This document shows, one piece after another, positions 16,890-25,385 of a stretch of 64,000 bases of DNA. The notes below the pieces were generated by a model, which was not told where the DNA came from, did no database searches, and was given only the letters and a program-made list of their open reading frames with translations. Where the stretch lies: positions 19,035-83,034 of the forward strand of contig JAFSDJ010000043.1 in NCBI GenBank assembly GCA_017436305.1, written 5' to 3'. Position numbers and translations under genes: made by a program. The DNA comes from Lachnospiraceae bacterium (GTDB taxonomy: Bacteria > Bacillota > Clostridia > Lachnospirales > Lachnospiraceae). Within the stretch, counting starts at the first letter, position 1, and each line of letters starts with the position of its first letter.

Positions 16890-18488
16890 CTATCTGTCCC
16901 ATTTATCACAAAGGGAATTAATCTGATCTGCAAATTTAGCCAGATCCTTATTGGCACCACCTTCGTTTCTCTGGATAACGGCCATAAGTCTTTGCCCTGC
17001 TGCAACCAGTCTTGCAAATACATCAGAAACGTGTTTATGCTTCTTGGTAACAGGAATCGGTGAAGCAGCATACTCAATTATATTGGTTGCCAAATCTACC
17101 CTTGTGCCACTGTAAGGAGCATATGCTGAAAATCCATATTCCTTTTCCAGACAATTCCTAAAGGATTCGCATACACTATCTTCTCCATGAACCACAAAGA
17201 CTCTTGCAGGCTTTTGTTTAAACCCGTTTATCCAGTCTAAGAGTCCGTTTTTATCTGCATGCCCGGACAAGCCTTCTAATTTTCTTATTTGTGCTTTTAC
17301 ACCAATCGGCTCCCCAAACAGCTTTACCTGATCTACTCCCTCTACCAGTACTCTTCCAAGTGTACCTGTTGCCTGATACCCCACAAACAAAATAGTACAT
17401 TCCGGTCTCCACAAATTGTGCTTTAAATGATGACGAATACGTCCTGCCTCACACATACCGGAAGCTGAAATAATGACCTTAGGTGTATCATCAAAGTTAA
17501 TTGCCTTAGATTCATCACTTGTAATAGATAAGCATAAACCCGGAAAGCTAATTGGATTAATTCCTTTCTTTACAATCTCCATTGCTTCCTCGTCAAAGCA
17601 GTTATATATATTTTTCTGAAAAATTCCCGTAGCCTCTACTGCCAAAGGGCTGTCTACATACACAGGGAAATCAGGATGTCCCTCTACCAGCTTTTCTGTT
17701 TTAATTTTTCTAAGGAAATAAAGCAACTCCTGGGTTCTTCCCACTGCAAAGGATGGAATTACTACATTACCACCTCTATCAAAGGTTTCTTTTAAAACCT
17801 TTGTAAATTCTCTAATATAATCCGGTCTTTGGGCACTATGCAGTCTGTCCCCATAGGTGGACTCCATAATAACATAATCTGCCTCCTCTGTTTTTTGTGG
17901 ATCTTTAATAAGAGGCTGGTTGTAATTGCCAATATCTCCTGAAAACACCAGTTTTTTATCAATTCCATTTTCCGAAACCCAAACCTCAATACTGGAAGAA
18001 CCAAGTAAATGCCCAATGTCCGTAAAGCGGATTTTGACACCATCACAAACCTCAACAATTTTATCATAATGACAGGGCACAATCCGTTTTATAATCCCGT
18101 CTGCATCCTCCATAGTATATATTGGTTCTACTACATCTATACCAGCATGACGTTTGGCTTTTCTGTTTTTCCATTCTGCCTCATTCATTTGAATATGAGC
18201 ACAGTCTCTTAACATAATGCTACATAAATCTGCTGTGGCATCTGTCATAAAAATCTGTCCCCTAAAGCCTCTTGCATATAAAAGCGGCAGCATTCCCGAA
18301 TGATCCACATGGGCATGGGTTAAAAAAACATAATCCACCTGCGCCTCATCTACCGGAAGTGGTACATTTTCAAAAGTATCTGCTCCCTGTTCCATTCCGA
18401 AATCCACCAAAATATGCTTTCCACATACATTTAAATAATGGCAACTACCTGTAACCTCATGAGCTGCCCCCACGAAAGTAAGTTTCAT
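16890..18488 (-). CDS. MBL-fold beta-CASP RNase-like metallohydrolase
   Basis: This 532-residue protein has a metallo-beta-lactamase domain (TGSCHYLNVCGKHILVDFG, metal motif THAHVDHSG at about 57-65, DIGHLLGSSSIEVW) interrupted by a beta-CASP domain (SFAVGRTQELLYFLRKI, DSPLAVEAT). A C-terminal RMBL segment has ISASGMCEAGRIRHHLKHNL and GLSGHADKNGLLDWI. This is the organisation of YsiA/CPSF73-like RNA-processing exo- or endonucleases. A roughly 50-residue C-terminal helical extension (VFARLVAAGQRLMAVIQRNEGG) is beyond the core. It is upstream of thyA-folA with a 135-nt gap, so it is possibly but not certainly in their operon. RNA substrate unknown. Confidence 0.88.
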   Translation of the reverse strand: MKLTFVGAAHEVTGSCHYLNVCGKHILVDFGMEQGADTFENVPLPVDEAQVDYVFLTHAHVDHSGMLPLLYARGFRGQIFMTDATADLCSIMLRDCAHIQMNEAEWKNRKAKRHAGIDVVEPIYTMEDADGIIKRIVPCHYDKIVEVCDGVKIRFTDIGHLLGSSSIEVWVSENGIDKKLVFSGDIGNYNQPLIKDPQKTEEADYVIMESTYGDRLHSAQRPDYIREFTKVLKETFDRGGNVVIPSFAVGRTQELLYFLRKIKTEKLVEGHPDFPVYVDSPLAVEATGIFQKNIYNCFDEEAMEIVKKGINPISFPGLCLSITSDESKAINFDDTPKVIISASGMCEAGRIRHHLKHNLWRPECTILFVGYQATGTLGRVLVEGVDQVKLFGEPIGVKAQIRKLEGLSGHADKNGLLDWINGFKQKPARVFVVHGEDSVCESFRNCLEKEYGFSAYAPYSGTRVDLATNIIEYAASPIPVTKKHKHVSDVFARLVAAGQRLMAVIQRNEGGANKDLAKFADQINSLCDKWDR

Positions 18489-18699
18489 AGAATCCCTCCA
18501 ATTTGTATGTAACCCATTTATACTTTATTTTACCATACTCTATAAAAATATTCTATGTATTACCTTTTGGAAGTTTATAAAATCTATGGCTTAACCTGAA
18601 TTTTCTTATAAAAAACTACTTGTTCTATTAATTATTTTATTTTTTATATATTTTATTTTCTATAATTATTAAATGTTTTGATTTTTTTTAATTTTACTG

Positions 18700-18728
18700 T
18701 TGACAAAAATCTTGTTATCTGATAACAT
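18700..18728 (+). promoter_or_regulatory. Promoter of tRNA-Gly
   Basis: TTGACA (18700-18705), 17 nt, TAACAT (18723-18728), 33 nt before the mature tRNA 5' end. Strong -35 and acceptable -10. Confidence 0.6.
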
Positions 18729-18761
18729 ATATCTTGTTTGTGACAAACAAGAAAATAAATT

Positions 18762-18833
<72 letters not shown>

Positions 18834-18842
18834 CTCTATGAA

Positions 18843-18882
18843 GGTCTTAAGTATTTGATTATTCAAGTATTTAAGACTTTTT
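18843..18882 (+). terminator. Terminator of tRNA-Gly
   Basis: GTCTTAAGTATTTGA, short loop, TCAAGTATTTAAGAC (15-bp stem with two G-T pairs), then a T-run. Directly downstream of the tRNA and before the RBS of the TraX-like gene. Confidence 0.75.
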
Positions 18883-18907
18883 TATTATCCGAAAGGCAGG
18901 TAAGATT

Positions 18908-19678
18908 ATGACAGAGGCAACTATTTCACACACAAAAAAACATCAGTTTTTAAGCGGAAGCACTTTAAAAATCATTGCAATGATTACAATGCTTATTGAC
19001 CATTTAGGTGCTGCTCTGCTTTATTCCCTTCCCGGATGCTATCCCCAAAACACCACCCCTTTGTTTAACGGCTGTCCTTTTACCTTATATGAGCTTTACG
19101 GAACTTTTCGAAATCTTGGAAGAATCGCTTTTCCCATTTATTGTTTTTTACTTGTTGAAGGTTTTTTCCATACAAAAAGCAAAGAGAAATATGCCTTCAG
19201 GCTTTTCCTCTTTGCTCTCATTTCCGAAATCCCTTTTGATTTAGCTTTTAACAATGTATTTTTTACCTTTAAAATGCAAAATGTATTCTGGACACTTTTT
19301 TTAGGTTTTGTCTGCATGATACTACTCGATAGACAAAATCAGATTGCCATACAAAAAGCACAAGCACCAAACGTTCAAGTTTCCAATACCTTATTAATCA
19401 TTTTTATTTTTGTAGGACTTGCCACTGTTTTTAAAACAGATTATTACGGATTGGGTATTATTTTAATTGCAATTTTCTATAAATATCACAACCAACTAAA
19501 AAAAGCATGTATCCTTGGATACTTCAGTTTCCTTTGGGAACCTTTCTGTTTCCCGGCCTTTTTACTAATACCTCTTTACAACGGTAAAAAAGGGCTTAAC
19601 TTAAAGTACCTTTTTTATCTCTTTTATCCGTTACATTTACTTTTACTCTACACTCTACGACTACATTTTACAACCTAG
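18908..19678 (+). CDS. TraX-family membrane protein
   Basis: This 256-residue polytopic membrane protein has about eight hydrophobic helices. It opens with the TraX signature (SGSTLKIIAMITMLIDHLGAAL) followed by FRNLGRIAFPIYCFLLVEGFFHTKSKEKYAFRLFLFALISEIPFDLAF, the core of the TraX/YoaI-type acyltransferase-like family. F-plasmid TraX acetylates pilin, but in chromosomal Firmicutes homologues the substrate is unknown. RBS AGGCAGG sits 7 nt before the ATG. It lies immediately after the tRNA terminator. I see no integrase or direct repeat that would make it part of an island. Confidence 0.88.
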   Translation: MTEATISHTKKHQFLSGSTLKIIAMITMLIDHLGAALLYSLPGCYPQNTTPLFNGCPFTLYELYGTFRNLGRIAFPIYCFLLVEGFFHTKSKEKYAFRLFLFALISEIPFDLAFNNVFFTFKMQNVFWTLFLGFVCMILLDRQNQIAIQKAQAPNVQVSNTLLIIFIFVGLATVFKTDYYGLGIILIAIFYKYHNQLKKACILGYFSFLWEPFCFPAFLLIPLYNGKKGLNLKYLFYLFYPLHLLLLYTLRLHFTT

Positions 19679-19681
19679 CAT

Positions 19682-21229
19682 CTAATTAGATGTTTCATTT
19701 TCCTCCTCAAGGTTCTCCAATTCTTCCAAAACCTCTGCTTCTTCCGTGGTTTCCGCTTCCTCTGTATCTTCCGTACCGGTATTCGCGTCTGCAGCATCTG
19801 TTTCTTCTGCTGTCTGCTCTGCTTCCATAATACTACTATAATCCACAGAATTTTTATATTTTAACATAAAAATACGATATAAGGATTCATCAATTCTTTC
19901 TTCTGTAATTTTTCCTTCTTCCACAGCCTTTAATACCCCTGAATATGCTTTTTTAAAATCAGAAGATGTCAAAATCATATCAGCCCCAGCCTGAATTGCC
20001 ATAACAGCCGCATCTGCATGCTTATAATACCTTGTAATAGCTGCTTTACTCATATAATCAGTTATAATAATTCCTTCATATCCAAGCTCAGTTCTAAGCA
20101 TGTCCGTCATAAACACACCAGACATAGATGCAGGTGTATTATCCCCTGTAATTTCCGGCATAGACACATGAGATACCATTAAAAACGGAACCTTCTCTTC
20201 TACTGCCATTTTTACAAATTCATATTCATAGCTTTCCAAATCTGCCTTTGTCCGTTTGGATGTAGAACGTCCTTTGCCGGAATCAATGGTCACATCACCT
20301 TGTCCCGGAAAATATTTAAGACATCCATAAACCGACTGGTCACTCATCCCCTTTAACATATTTTTAGTCATGGATAAAACCTGAGCCTTATCCGTCCCAT
20401 AACTTCTGTTGGCTATCACAGAATTTTCCACAAGAGCCACATCCGAAACCGGTGCAAAATTAACATTAATCCCTAATGTGCTTAAAGTTGATGCCACGGA
20501 AATACCCATACTATAGGCACCTGCCCCTTTAGATGTTTCACCGATTTCCTTTTGCCCTATAATAGGCTCTGTAACCAGACCACCTGTTGAAAGAGGACTG
20601 TTTTCGCCTCCTTCTTCCGCAACCGCCACAAAGACTTCATACTTACAAAATGATTTTGTATTATAAATCATATCCCTAAATTGCTCTGAATTCTCTATAT
20701 TTTTTGTGTCATATACAATTCCTCCTACCGGATACTGTAAAATTGCTGCACTTGTGCTACTACCGGCTGCTGTAACAGTTCCCATACCAGTAAGGGATTC
20801 AGGTGTCACAAAAAACAATCCTGCAACTTTTTCTTCTATTGTCATACTGTCAATAAAAGAACCTACATAATTTCGCAACGCCTCTTTCTCTAACTCTTCC
20901 ACAGGTATTTCTTCCTCCGGTTCATTGGCAGATGCCTCTGCAACCTGTTCTGCAATACTCTGAGACTGCTGTGTCTCAGTTTCAGATGTCCCTTCTTTTG
21001 CAGCAGCTTCTTCCTTTTTTTCAGATTTCTTATCGCCTGCTGACTGCTCTATCTTTTTCTCACCGGATTTTTTTATAATAGTCCCTATTCCACTAAAAAT
21101 TCCAACCAAAACCAGCACTACTACCAAAACCCCTGCCGCCAATACAGCATAAGCCTGCAACTGTGCTTTTCTTCTTTTTCTTTTACGAAGTTCATCTTTT
21201 GAAGCTTCATCTGATTGATTATTGAACAT
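19682..21229 (-). CDS. Membrane-anchored GH3 family protein (NagZ-like, atypical active site)
   Basis: This 515-residue protein starts at the ATG 10 nt after GGAGG (21240-21244); an upstream in-frame start at 21262 lacks an RBS. Layout: short basic N-terminus, one membrane helix (about 25-50), an Ala/Glu/Lys-rich low-complexity linker to about 115, a GH3 N-terminal barrel, and an acidic Glu/Thr-rich tail. NagZ-like landmarks are FAPVSDVAL, KYFPGQG (305-311) and the nucleophile Asp391 in IIITDYMSKAAI. The acid/base His of the usual FPGHGDT-DSH loop is missing: here the loop reads GDVTIDSGKG. Substrate loop AEEGGENSPL also differs from DQEGGRV. It may be a non-catalytic or mechanistically different wall-sugar binder. 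Confidence 0.85.
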   Translation of the reverse strand: MFNNQSDEASKDELRKRKRRKAQLQAYAVLAAGVLVVVLVLVGIFSGIGTIIKKSGEKKIEQSAGDKKSEKKEEAAAKEGTSETETQQSQSIAEQVAEASANEPEEEIPVEELEKEALRNYVGSFIDSMTIEEKVAGLFFVTPESLTGMGTVTAAGSSTSAAILQYPVGGIVYDTKNIENSEQFRDMIYNTKSFCKYEVFVAVAEEGGENSPLSTGGLVTEPIIGQKEIGETSKGAGAYSMGISVASTLSTLGINVNFAPVSDVALVENSVIANRSYGTDKAQVLSMTKNMLKGMSDQSVYGCLKYFPGQGDVTIDSGKGRSTSKRTKADLESYEYEFVKMAVEEKVPFLMVSHVSMPEITGDNTPASMSGVFMTDMLRTELGYEGIIITDYMSKAAITRYYKHADAAVMAIQAGADMILTSSDFKKAYSGVLKAVEEGKITEERIDESLYRIFMLKYKNSVDYSSIMEAEQTAEETDAADANTGTEDTEEAETTEEAEVLEELENLEEENETSN

Positions 21230-21569
21230 AACATGCACACCTCCACAAGGCCATTTTAACACAAACTAGTAGCGGGTATCAATCTCTTTCGATTAATACC
21301 CGCTTCTAAACTTCCTGATCCATTGGACCTACCTCCATATTCTGTTTTCCTCTTTCCATCTCTTCTTTTGTACGTATTGTACTGTAACGGTTTTTCCTTT
21401 CTACTTTTTTTTAGAAATTTTCTTTTGTACCTCGTTACTTTTTCTCATGTACTTGATTCAAACTTTTCTTTTGTACTTCTCTCTTTTGTACTTTTTTTAA
21501 ACTAAATAACTATTCTGGTGGACCGTACCTCTCTTTCATTAGATTTAATCTATGTGAATTTCTTTTGTA
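21230..21569 (-). promoter_or_regulatory. Long leader of the GH3 gene with GTACAAAAGA repeats and terminal hairpin
   Basis: Between the promoter at 21577-21605 and the GH3 start the minus strand is about 340 nt without a credible gene. It carries GTACAAAAGA at 21482-21491, 21467-21476, 21421-21430 and 21364-21373, and near-copies at 21561-21570 (ATACAAAAGA) and 21443-21452 (GTACATGAGA). It also carries two related blocks GGTACGGTCCA and GGTAGGTCCA, and a 14-bp hairpin AGCGGGTATTAATC / GATTGATACCCGCT (21275-21304) just before the RBS. The hairpin lacks a clean T-tract. Function unknown. Confidence 0.6.
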
Positions 21570-21576
21570 TGAACTT

Positions 21577-21605
21577 ATTATAGCCAAGCCACAGTGAATT
21601 GTCAA
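21577..21605 (-). promoter_or_regulatory. Consensus SigA promoter upstream of GH3 gene
   Basis: Perfect TTGACA (21600-21605), 17-nt spacer, perfect TATAAT (21577-21582) on the minus strand. The predicted start is about 21570, roughly 340 nt before the GH3 ATG. Confidence 0.8.
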
Positions 21606-21748
21606 CACTTTTTTTCAAATTTCTTTTTATTTTTCAATAATTATACATTTTATACAATTGTTTTTAGCTAATTCTCATTATTATTTCTCATTTTTTGTAA
21701 TTTATTGCCAAGTTTTCAGAAAATTAGACAAAAAAATTTCCTATATAT

Positions 21749-21785
21749 AAAAAACTGTCAAAGATATTCATTTCTCTGACAGCTT
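21749..21785 (-). terminator. Terminator after the 314-aa secreted protein gene
   Basis: CTGTCAGAGA / TCTTTGACAG stem (21755-21782) followed on the minus strand by TTTTTT. The AT-rich stretch 21606-21748 between it and the GH3 promoter shows nothing else. Confidence 0.8.
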
Positions 21786-21817
21786 TTCCAAGTAACTTAT
21801 ATATATTTGTTTCTTTC

Positions 21818-22762
21818 TTATTTCCTATAGTACATATACGTCGTTGATTCAAAAGTACTTCCTAACCATGTATCCTTGTAAGTCACCTTTACTGCTGATA
21901 CAGGGAATATGTAATCATACATCTTTGTATAGGTATCACTAATGGTACGTTTGAAACTCTTTCCCTCATGGGTATAAATATCTACCGATTTAATAGTACG
22001 TGTGGATTTTGTATTTAACTTTACCTTTTTTCCACTTTTAATGGTAACATATTTAAATTCTCCATTGTCATCAAAGCTGTTTGCAAACTGGATGCTTGTG
22101 ACCTTGTATCCTTTTGCTGCTTTTACTGTTAACTTTCCGGATTTTACACTGTAAAATTTGGTGGTATAATATTGTCCCTCTGAATTTTTCAACTTTGTTG
22201 CATTTGCATAGGATAATGTATATGGTTCCTTAGTAGTTGCCTTGATAGAAATAGTTTTCTTTAACAAAGCACCTGTTGAAAGCTTTGTTGTAATAACAAT
22301 TTTATAAGTACCGGCTTTTTTTGCATATAATCCAATTTCAGCTGTATTTCCGGTAACTGTCTCTGTAGAGGTTTCTTTTCTTCCATCGTTATATTCTTTT
22401 GTAGAAACAGTAACGGTAGAATCGCCGTTAGAAATAATCTTTGCAACCAGGTTCTTACTATTTGACTTTACAGAAACAAGACTGTATGAAGGATTATTAT
22501 ATACAACCGTAATTCCGTTTGACAAATACTTATCATCATCTACACCCATACGCATTTTAGTCTTTGCATTGTTGTATGCACCACCCAGAGTGTATTTAAT
22601 ACCATACTTATCAAAGCCTTGTTTATCAAATCCATATTGATCATAGTCATTTGTATAAACCGGTGTGTAGGCTGCCTTTGATTCTGTTCCTGCTGTTACA
22701 AAGCCGGTAATTGCCAAAGCTACTGCCATGAAACCTGTTAATAGTTTTTTTCTTATTTTCAT
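21818..22762 (-). CDS. Secreted protein of unknown function, beta-rich
   Basis: This 314-residue protein has an N-terminal Sec signal peptide (MKIRKKLLTGFMAVALAITG, cleavage probably after the AGTESKA region). The mature part is rich in Thr, Lys, Tyr and Ser with alternating hydrophobic strands (KLTVKAAKGYKVTSIQFA, KKAGTYKIVITTKLSTGALLKKTISI), suggesting two or three Ig-like beta domains. An N-terminal YDQYGFDKQGFDKYGIKYTLGG repeat (DxYGFDKxGFDKYG) is distinctive and recalls the XFDxxGFDxxG tyrosine-rich motifs of bacterial surface proteins. No anchoring LPXTG or SLH motif is seen. It precedes the GH3 gene but is separated by a terminator. Function not recognised. Confidence 0.75.
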   Translation of the reverse strand: MKIRKKLLTGFMAVALAITGFVTAGTESKAAYTPVYTNDYDQYGFDKQGFDKYGIKYTLGGAYNNAKTKMRMGVDDDKYLSNGITVVYNNPSYSLVSVKSNSKNLVAKIISNGDSTVTVSTKEYNDGRKETSTETVTGNTAEIGLYAKKAGTYKIVITTKLSTGALLKKTISIKATTKEPYTLSYANATKLKNSEGQYYTTKFYSVKSGKLTVKAAKGYKVTSIQFANSFDDNGEFKYVTIKSGKKVKLNTKSTRTIKSVDIYTHEGKSFKRTISDTYTKMYDYIFPVSAVKVTYKDTWLGSTFESTTYMYYRK

Positions 22763-22859
22763 TCGAAGTCCTCCTATATAAGTTATATATTTTCATATTA
22801 TCCCTTGATCTGATTTCTGTCAATAAAACATAGTTTAATTATTTATTAATTTTCACCCT

Positions 22860-23843
22860 CTAATCAATTAAATATATGTAACCGATAATTTCCCTGTTTC
22901 TGTTCCATTCCTCTATTTTACCATAATGGAAAACAATATCTGAATTGGCCGGCTTTGAAAGCATCGTCTTATAACCGGATTCTGACACATAAATATCATC
23001 CCCGTCTATTTTTTCCACTACCGCAATGTGATAACTGCCATACTTCACACCAAATACAACCAGGGCTCCTACCTTTGGTGTATCACCTGTTTTATATATT
23101 TTTGTTGTCTTATTTTTTAACCAGATACCATAAGGATTTGCACCGAAAATACTTAAATCCACATCTTTTTTTGCCTTCGCCAGCACTTCCCATGCCCGTC
23201 CGCAGGCATACCAGGTACAGTTTCCAACACAGTACTTACCATTATCAAAGCTATTTCTAGTAGGAGCATATCCGTCATAGTTATAATAAATGTTTCCTGA
23301 TGAAAAATAATATTTACTACTAAACGCCGGTCTTGTTGTTCTTGTCTTTACTGTACTGCTTGATTGTGTTGTTTCCTTTTTTGCCTTTTTTACAGTAATT
23401 TTAATTTTTGCTTTTTTCTTACTGCCATCCTTTGCTTTACAGGTAATAGTAACAGTACCTTTTTTCTTTAACGTGACTACACCCTTTGAATTTACTTTCG
23501 CAACCTTTTTATTACTGCTTGTATAGGATAATTTTTGATTGGTTGCATTGTATGGCTTAATTGTAGGATCTAAGGTTATTTTTTCTCCCACATAACCGGT
23601 AAGCTTCGATTTAGGAAAGGAAATCTTTTTAATTTTTATTTCTTTTACGGGTTCTTCTTCTGTTTCCTCTTCTGTTCCAAAGCTATAGCCGTCATCACTG
23701 TTTGCAGTCTGGTCATCTCCCTGAACCTGCACAGTCCCTTCCGTTTCCGAAAAAGATGCCTGTGTTTCCATAGGCAAAAGCAGAACACCACCAATAGATA
23801 AAACACCTAATAATGCTACTATTTTTTTTACTAAGTACTTCAA
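22860..23843 (-). CDS. Secreted Big_2-CHAP cell-wall amidase-like protein
   Basis: This 327-residue protein begins at a TTG codon (GGGGGAG, 5 nt, TTG). It has a signal peptide to about residue 29, an acidic spacer, and a bacterial Ig-like Big_2 domain at about 68-150 (ISFPKSKLTGYVGEKITL, KVAKVNSKGVVTLKKKGTVTITCKA). A linker precedes a CHAP domain (about 195-327) with the catalytic Cys in YCVGNCTWYACGRAWEV and the His in GSYHIAVVEKI. CHAP proteins cleave peptidoglycan peptides or act as amidases. The gene is flanked by 98 nt from the next secreted protein gene and has no adjacent immunity gene. Confidence 0.88.
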   Translation of the reverse strand: MKYLVKKIVALLGVLSIGGVLLLPMETQASFSETEGTVQVQGDDQTANSDDGYSFGTEEETEEEPVKEIKIKKISFPKSKLTGYVGEKITLDPTIKPYNATNQKLSYTSSNKKVAKVNSKGVVTLKKKGTVTITCKAKDGSKKKAKIKITVKKAKKETTQSSSTVKTRTTRPAFSSKYYFSSGNIYYNYDGYAPTRNSFDNGKYCVGNCTWYACGRAWEVLAKAKKDVDLSIFGANPYGIWLKNKTTKIYKTGDTPKVGALVVFGVKYGSYHIAVVEKIDGDDIYVSESGYKTMLSKPANSDIVFHYGKIEEWNRNREIIGYIYLID

Positions 23844-23977
23844 ACTTTCTCCCCCTTGTGTAATATTATCTTTTTATAATTATAAACAAAAAATTTCAAA
23901 AACCGCCTGTTTTCAGCATAACGGCTTTTGAAATTTATGTCAACCACTTTCCATAATATTCTTTAAATATTAAACTT

Positions 23978-25297
23978 TTAAAGCTGTGCTACTACAAAAA
24001 TATCGTAAATAGCTTTAATTGCTGCTTCGAATTCGTTATTGGTTACGCCAATGATAATGTTAAGCTCCGATGAACCCTGGTCAATCATTTTTACATTTAC
24101 ATTTGCATGAGCAAGAGCTGAGAAAATTCTTCCTGCTGTTCCTCTTGTTGCCTTCATACCACGACCTACTACTGCAATTAATGCAAGGTCTGATTCTAAA
24201 TCAATGGAGTCAGGCTGTGCTAGCTTGTGTAAACCGGATAATACTTTCTGTTCCTTTGCTTCAAACTCATCCTGATGTACAAATACAGTCATTGTATCAA
24301 TTCCGGAAGGAACATGTTCAAAGGAAATTTCATTTTCTTCAAATACGTGGAGCACTTTTCTTCCAAATCCAATTTCAGAATTCATCATATCTTTTTCAAT
24401 ATTGATTGCACAGAATCCTTTTTTTCCTGCAATACCGGTAATGACGTATTTTGGCTTCTGACATGTACTTTCTACAATCCAGGTTCCTTCGTCCTTTGGT
24501 GCGTTTGTATTTCTAATGTTAATTGGAATACCTTCCTTACGTACCGGAAAGATTGCATCTTCATGAAGAACAGTTGCACCCATGTAGGAAAGCTCTCTTA
24601 ATTCTCTATAAGTAATAGTTTCAATACCTTTTGGATTATCAATAATTCTTGGGTCTGCAATTAAAAAACCCGAAACATCTGTCCAGTTTTCATAAACATC
24701 CGCTTTTACTGCTTTCGCAACAATAGATCCTGTAATGTCCGAACCGCCTCTGGAGAAAGTTTTTACAGTGCCATCTTCCTTTGCACCATAGAAACCAGGA
24801 ATAACTGCTCTTTCTACTCCTTCAAGCCTTTTTGAAAGTACTTCATTGGTTTTATCTGCCATGAAGTTACCTTCCTCATCAAAGAAAATAACAGTAGCTG
24901 AATCAACAAATTCATAGCCTAAATAGTTAGCCATAATAATACCATTTAAGTATTCTCCACGGCTGGCAGCATAATCACTTCCTGCCTTGTTTTTAAAATT
25001 CTCAGCTATTACTTCGAATTCTTTCTCTAAAGATAAATCAAGTTCAAGACCTTCGATAATCTCATTATATCTTGCTTCTATTGCTTTCAAAGCCTTGGAA
25101 AAATCATTTCCTTTTTCTGCATAAGCATAAGTTGCATACAACATATCTGTTACTTTTGTATCTTGAGCATTTCTCTTTCCAGGTGCTGAAGGCACTACAT
25201 AATTTCTATCTTCATCAGATTTAATAATATTCCCAACTTTTTTAAACTGTTCTGCACTGGCAAGTGAGCTTCCACCAAATTTTACAACCTTTTTCAT
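23978..25297 (-). CDS. Aspartate kinase
   Basis: This 439-residue aspartokinase phosphorylates L-aspartate, the first step to lysine, threonine and methionine. The ATG at 25297 begins MKKVVKFGGSSLA, the family's N-terminal KFGGSS motif; the longer frame starts at a TTG within the RBS and is rejected. FYGAKEDGTVKTFSRGGSDITGSIVA is the substrate/nucleotide site. Two ACT domains follow (KGFCAINIEKDMMNSEIGFGRKVL, LALIAVVGRGMKATRGTAGRIFSALAHANVNVKMIDQGSSELNIIIGV), so allosteric feedback is expected. It is last in the thr operon; an intergenic palindrome (25336-25361) lies 39 nt upstream. Confidence 0.95.
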   Translation of the reverse strand: MKKVVKFGGSSLASAEQFKKVGNIIKSDEDRNYVVPSAPGKRNAQDTKVTDMLYATYAYAEKGNDFSKALKAIEARYNEIIEGLELDLSLEKEFEVIAENFKNKAGSDYAASRGEYLNGIIMANYLGYEFVDSATVIFFDEEGNFMADKTNEVLSKRLEGVERAVIPGFYGAKEDGTVKTFSRGGSDITGSIVAKAVKADVYENWTDVSGFLIADPRIIDNPKGIETITYRELRELSYMGATVLHEDAIFPVRKEGIPINIRNTNAPKDEGTWIVESTCQKPKYVITGIAGKKGFCAINIEKDMMNSEIGFGRKVLHVFEENEISFEHVPSGIDTMTVFVHQDEFEAKEQKVLSGLHKLAQPDSIDLESDLALIAVVGRGMKATRGTAGRIFSALAHANVNVKMIDQGSSELNIIIGVTNNEFEAAIKAIYDIFVVAQL

Positions 25298-25335
25298 GTT
25301 ATCTATTCTCCTCAAAATTCACTGTTACTTTTAGA

Positions 25336-25361
25336 TTACTGTTCAAGACCTGACCAGTAAC
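25336..25361 (+). repeat. Dispersed 26-bp palindrome, copy a
   Basis: TTACTGTTCA, 8 nt, CCAGTAAC between the iPGM-like and aspartokinase genes. The similarity to the copy at 60954 continues rightward through ATTG, TTTC, TCATG and AATTCA to about 25384. Confidence 0.75.
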
Positions 25362-25385
25362 AATTGGTTTCCTCATGTTAATTCA

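Noticed and set aside
21323-21505. Plus-strand 60-residue reading frame between the two secreted or wall genes
   Set aside because: It runs antisense through the GTACAAAAGA leader, is rich in Phe/Leu because of T-rich DNA, and has no RBS.
25298-25385. Lysine riboswitch upstream of aspartokinase
   Set aside because: The gap is only 88 nt, contains the dispersed palindrome, and lacks the lysine riboswitch core. Aspartokinase is inside an operon.
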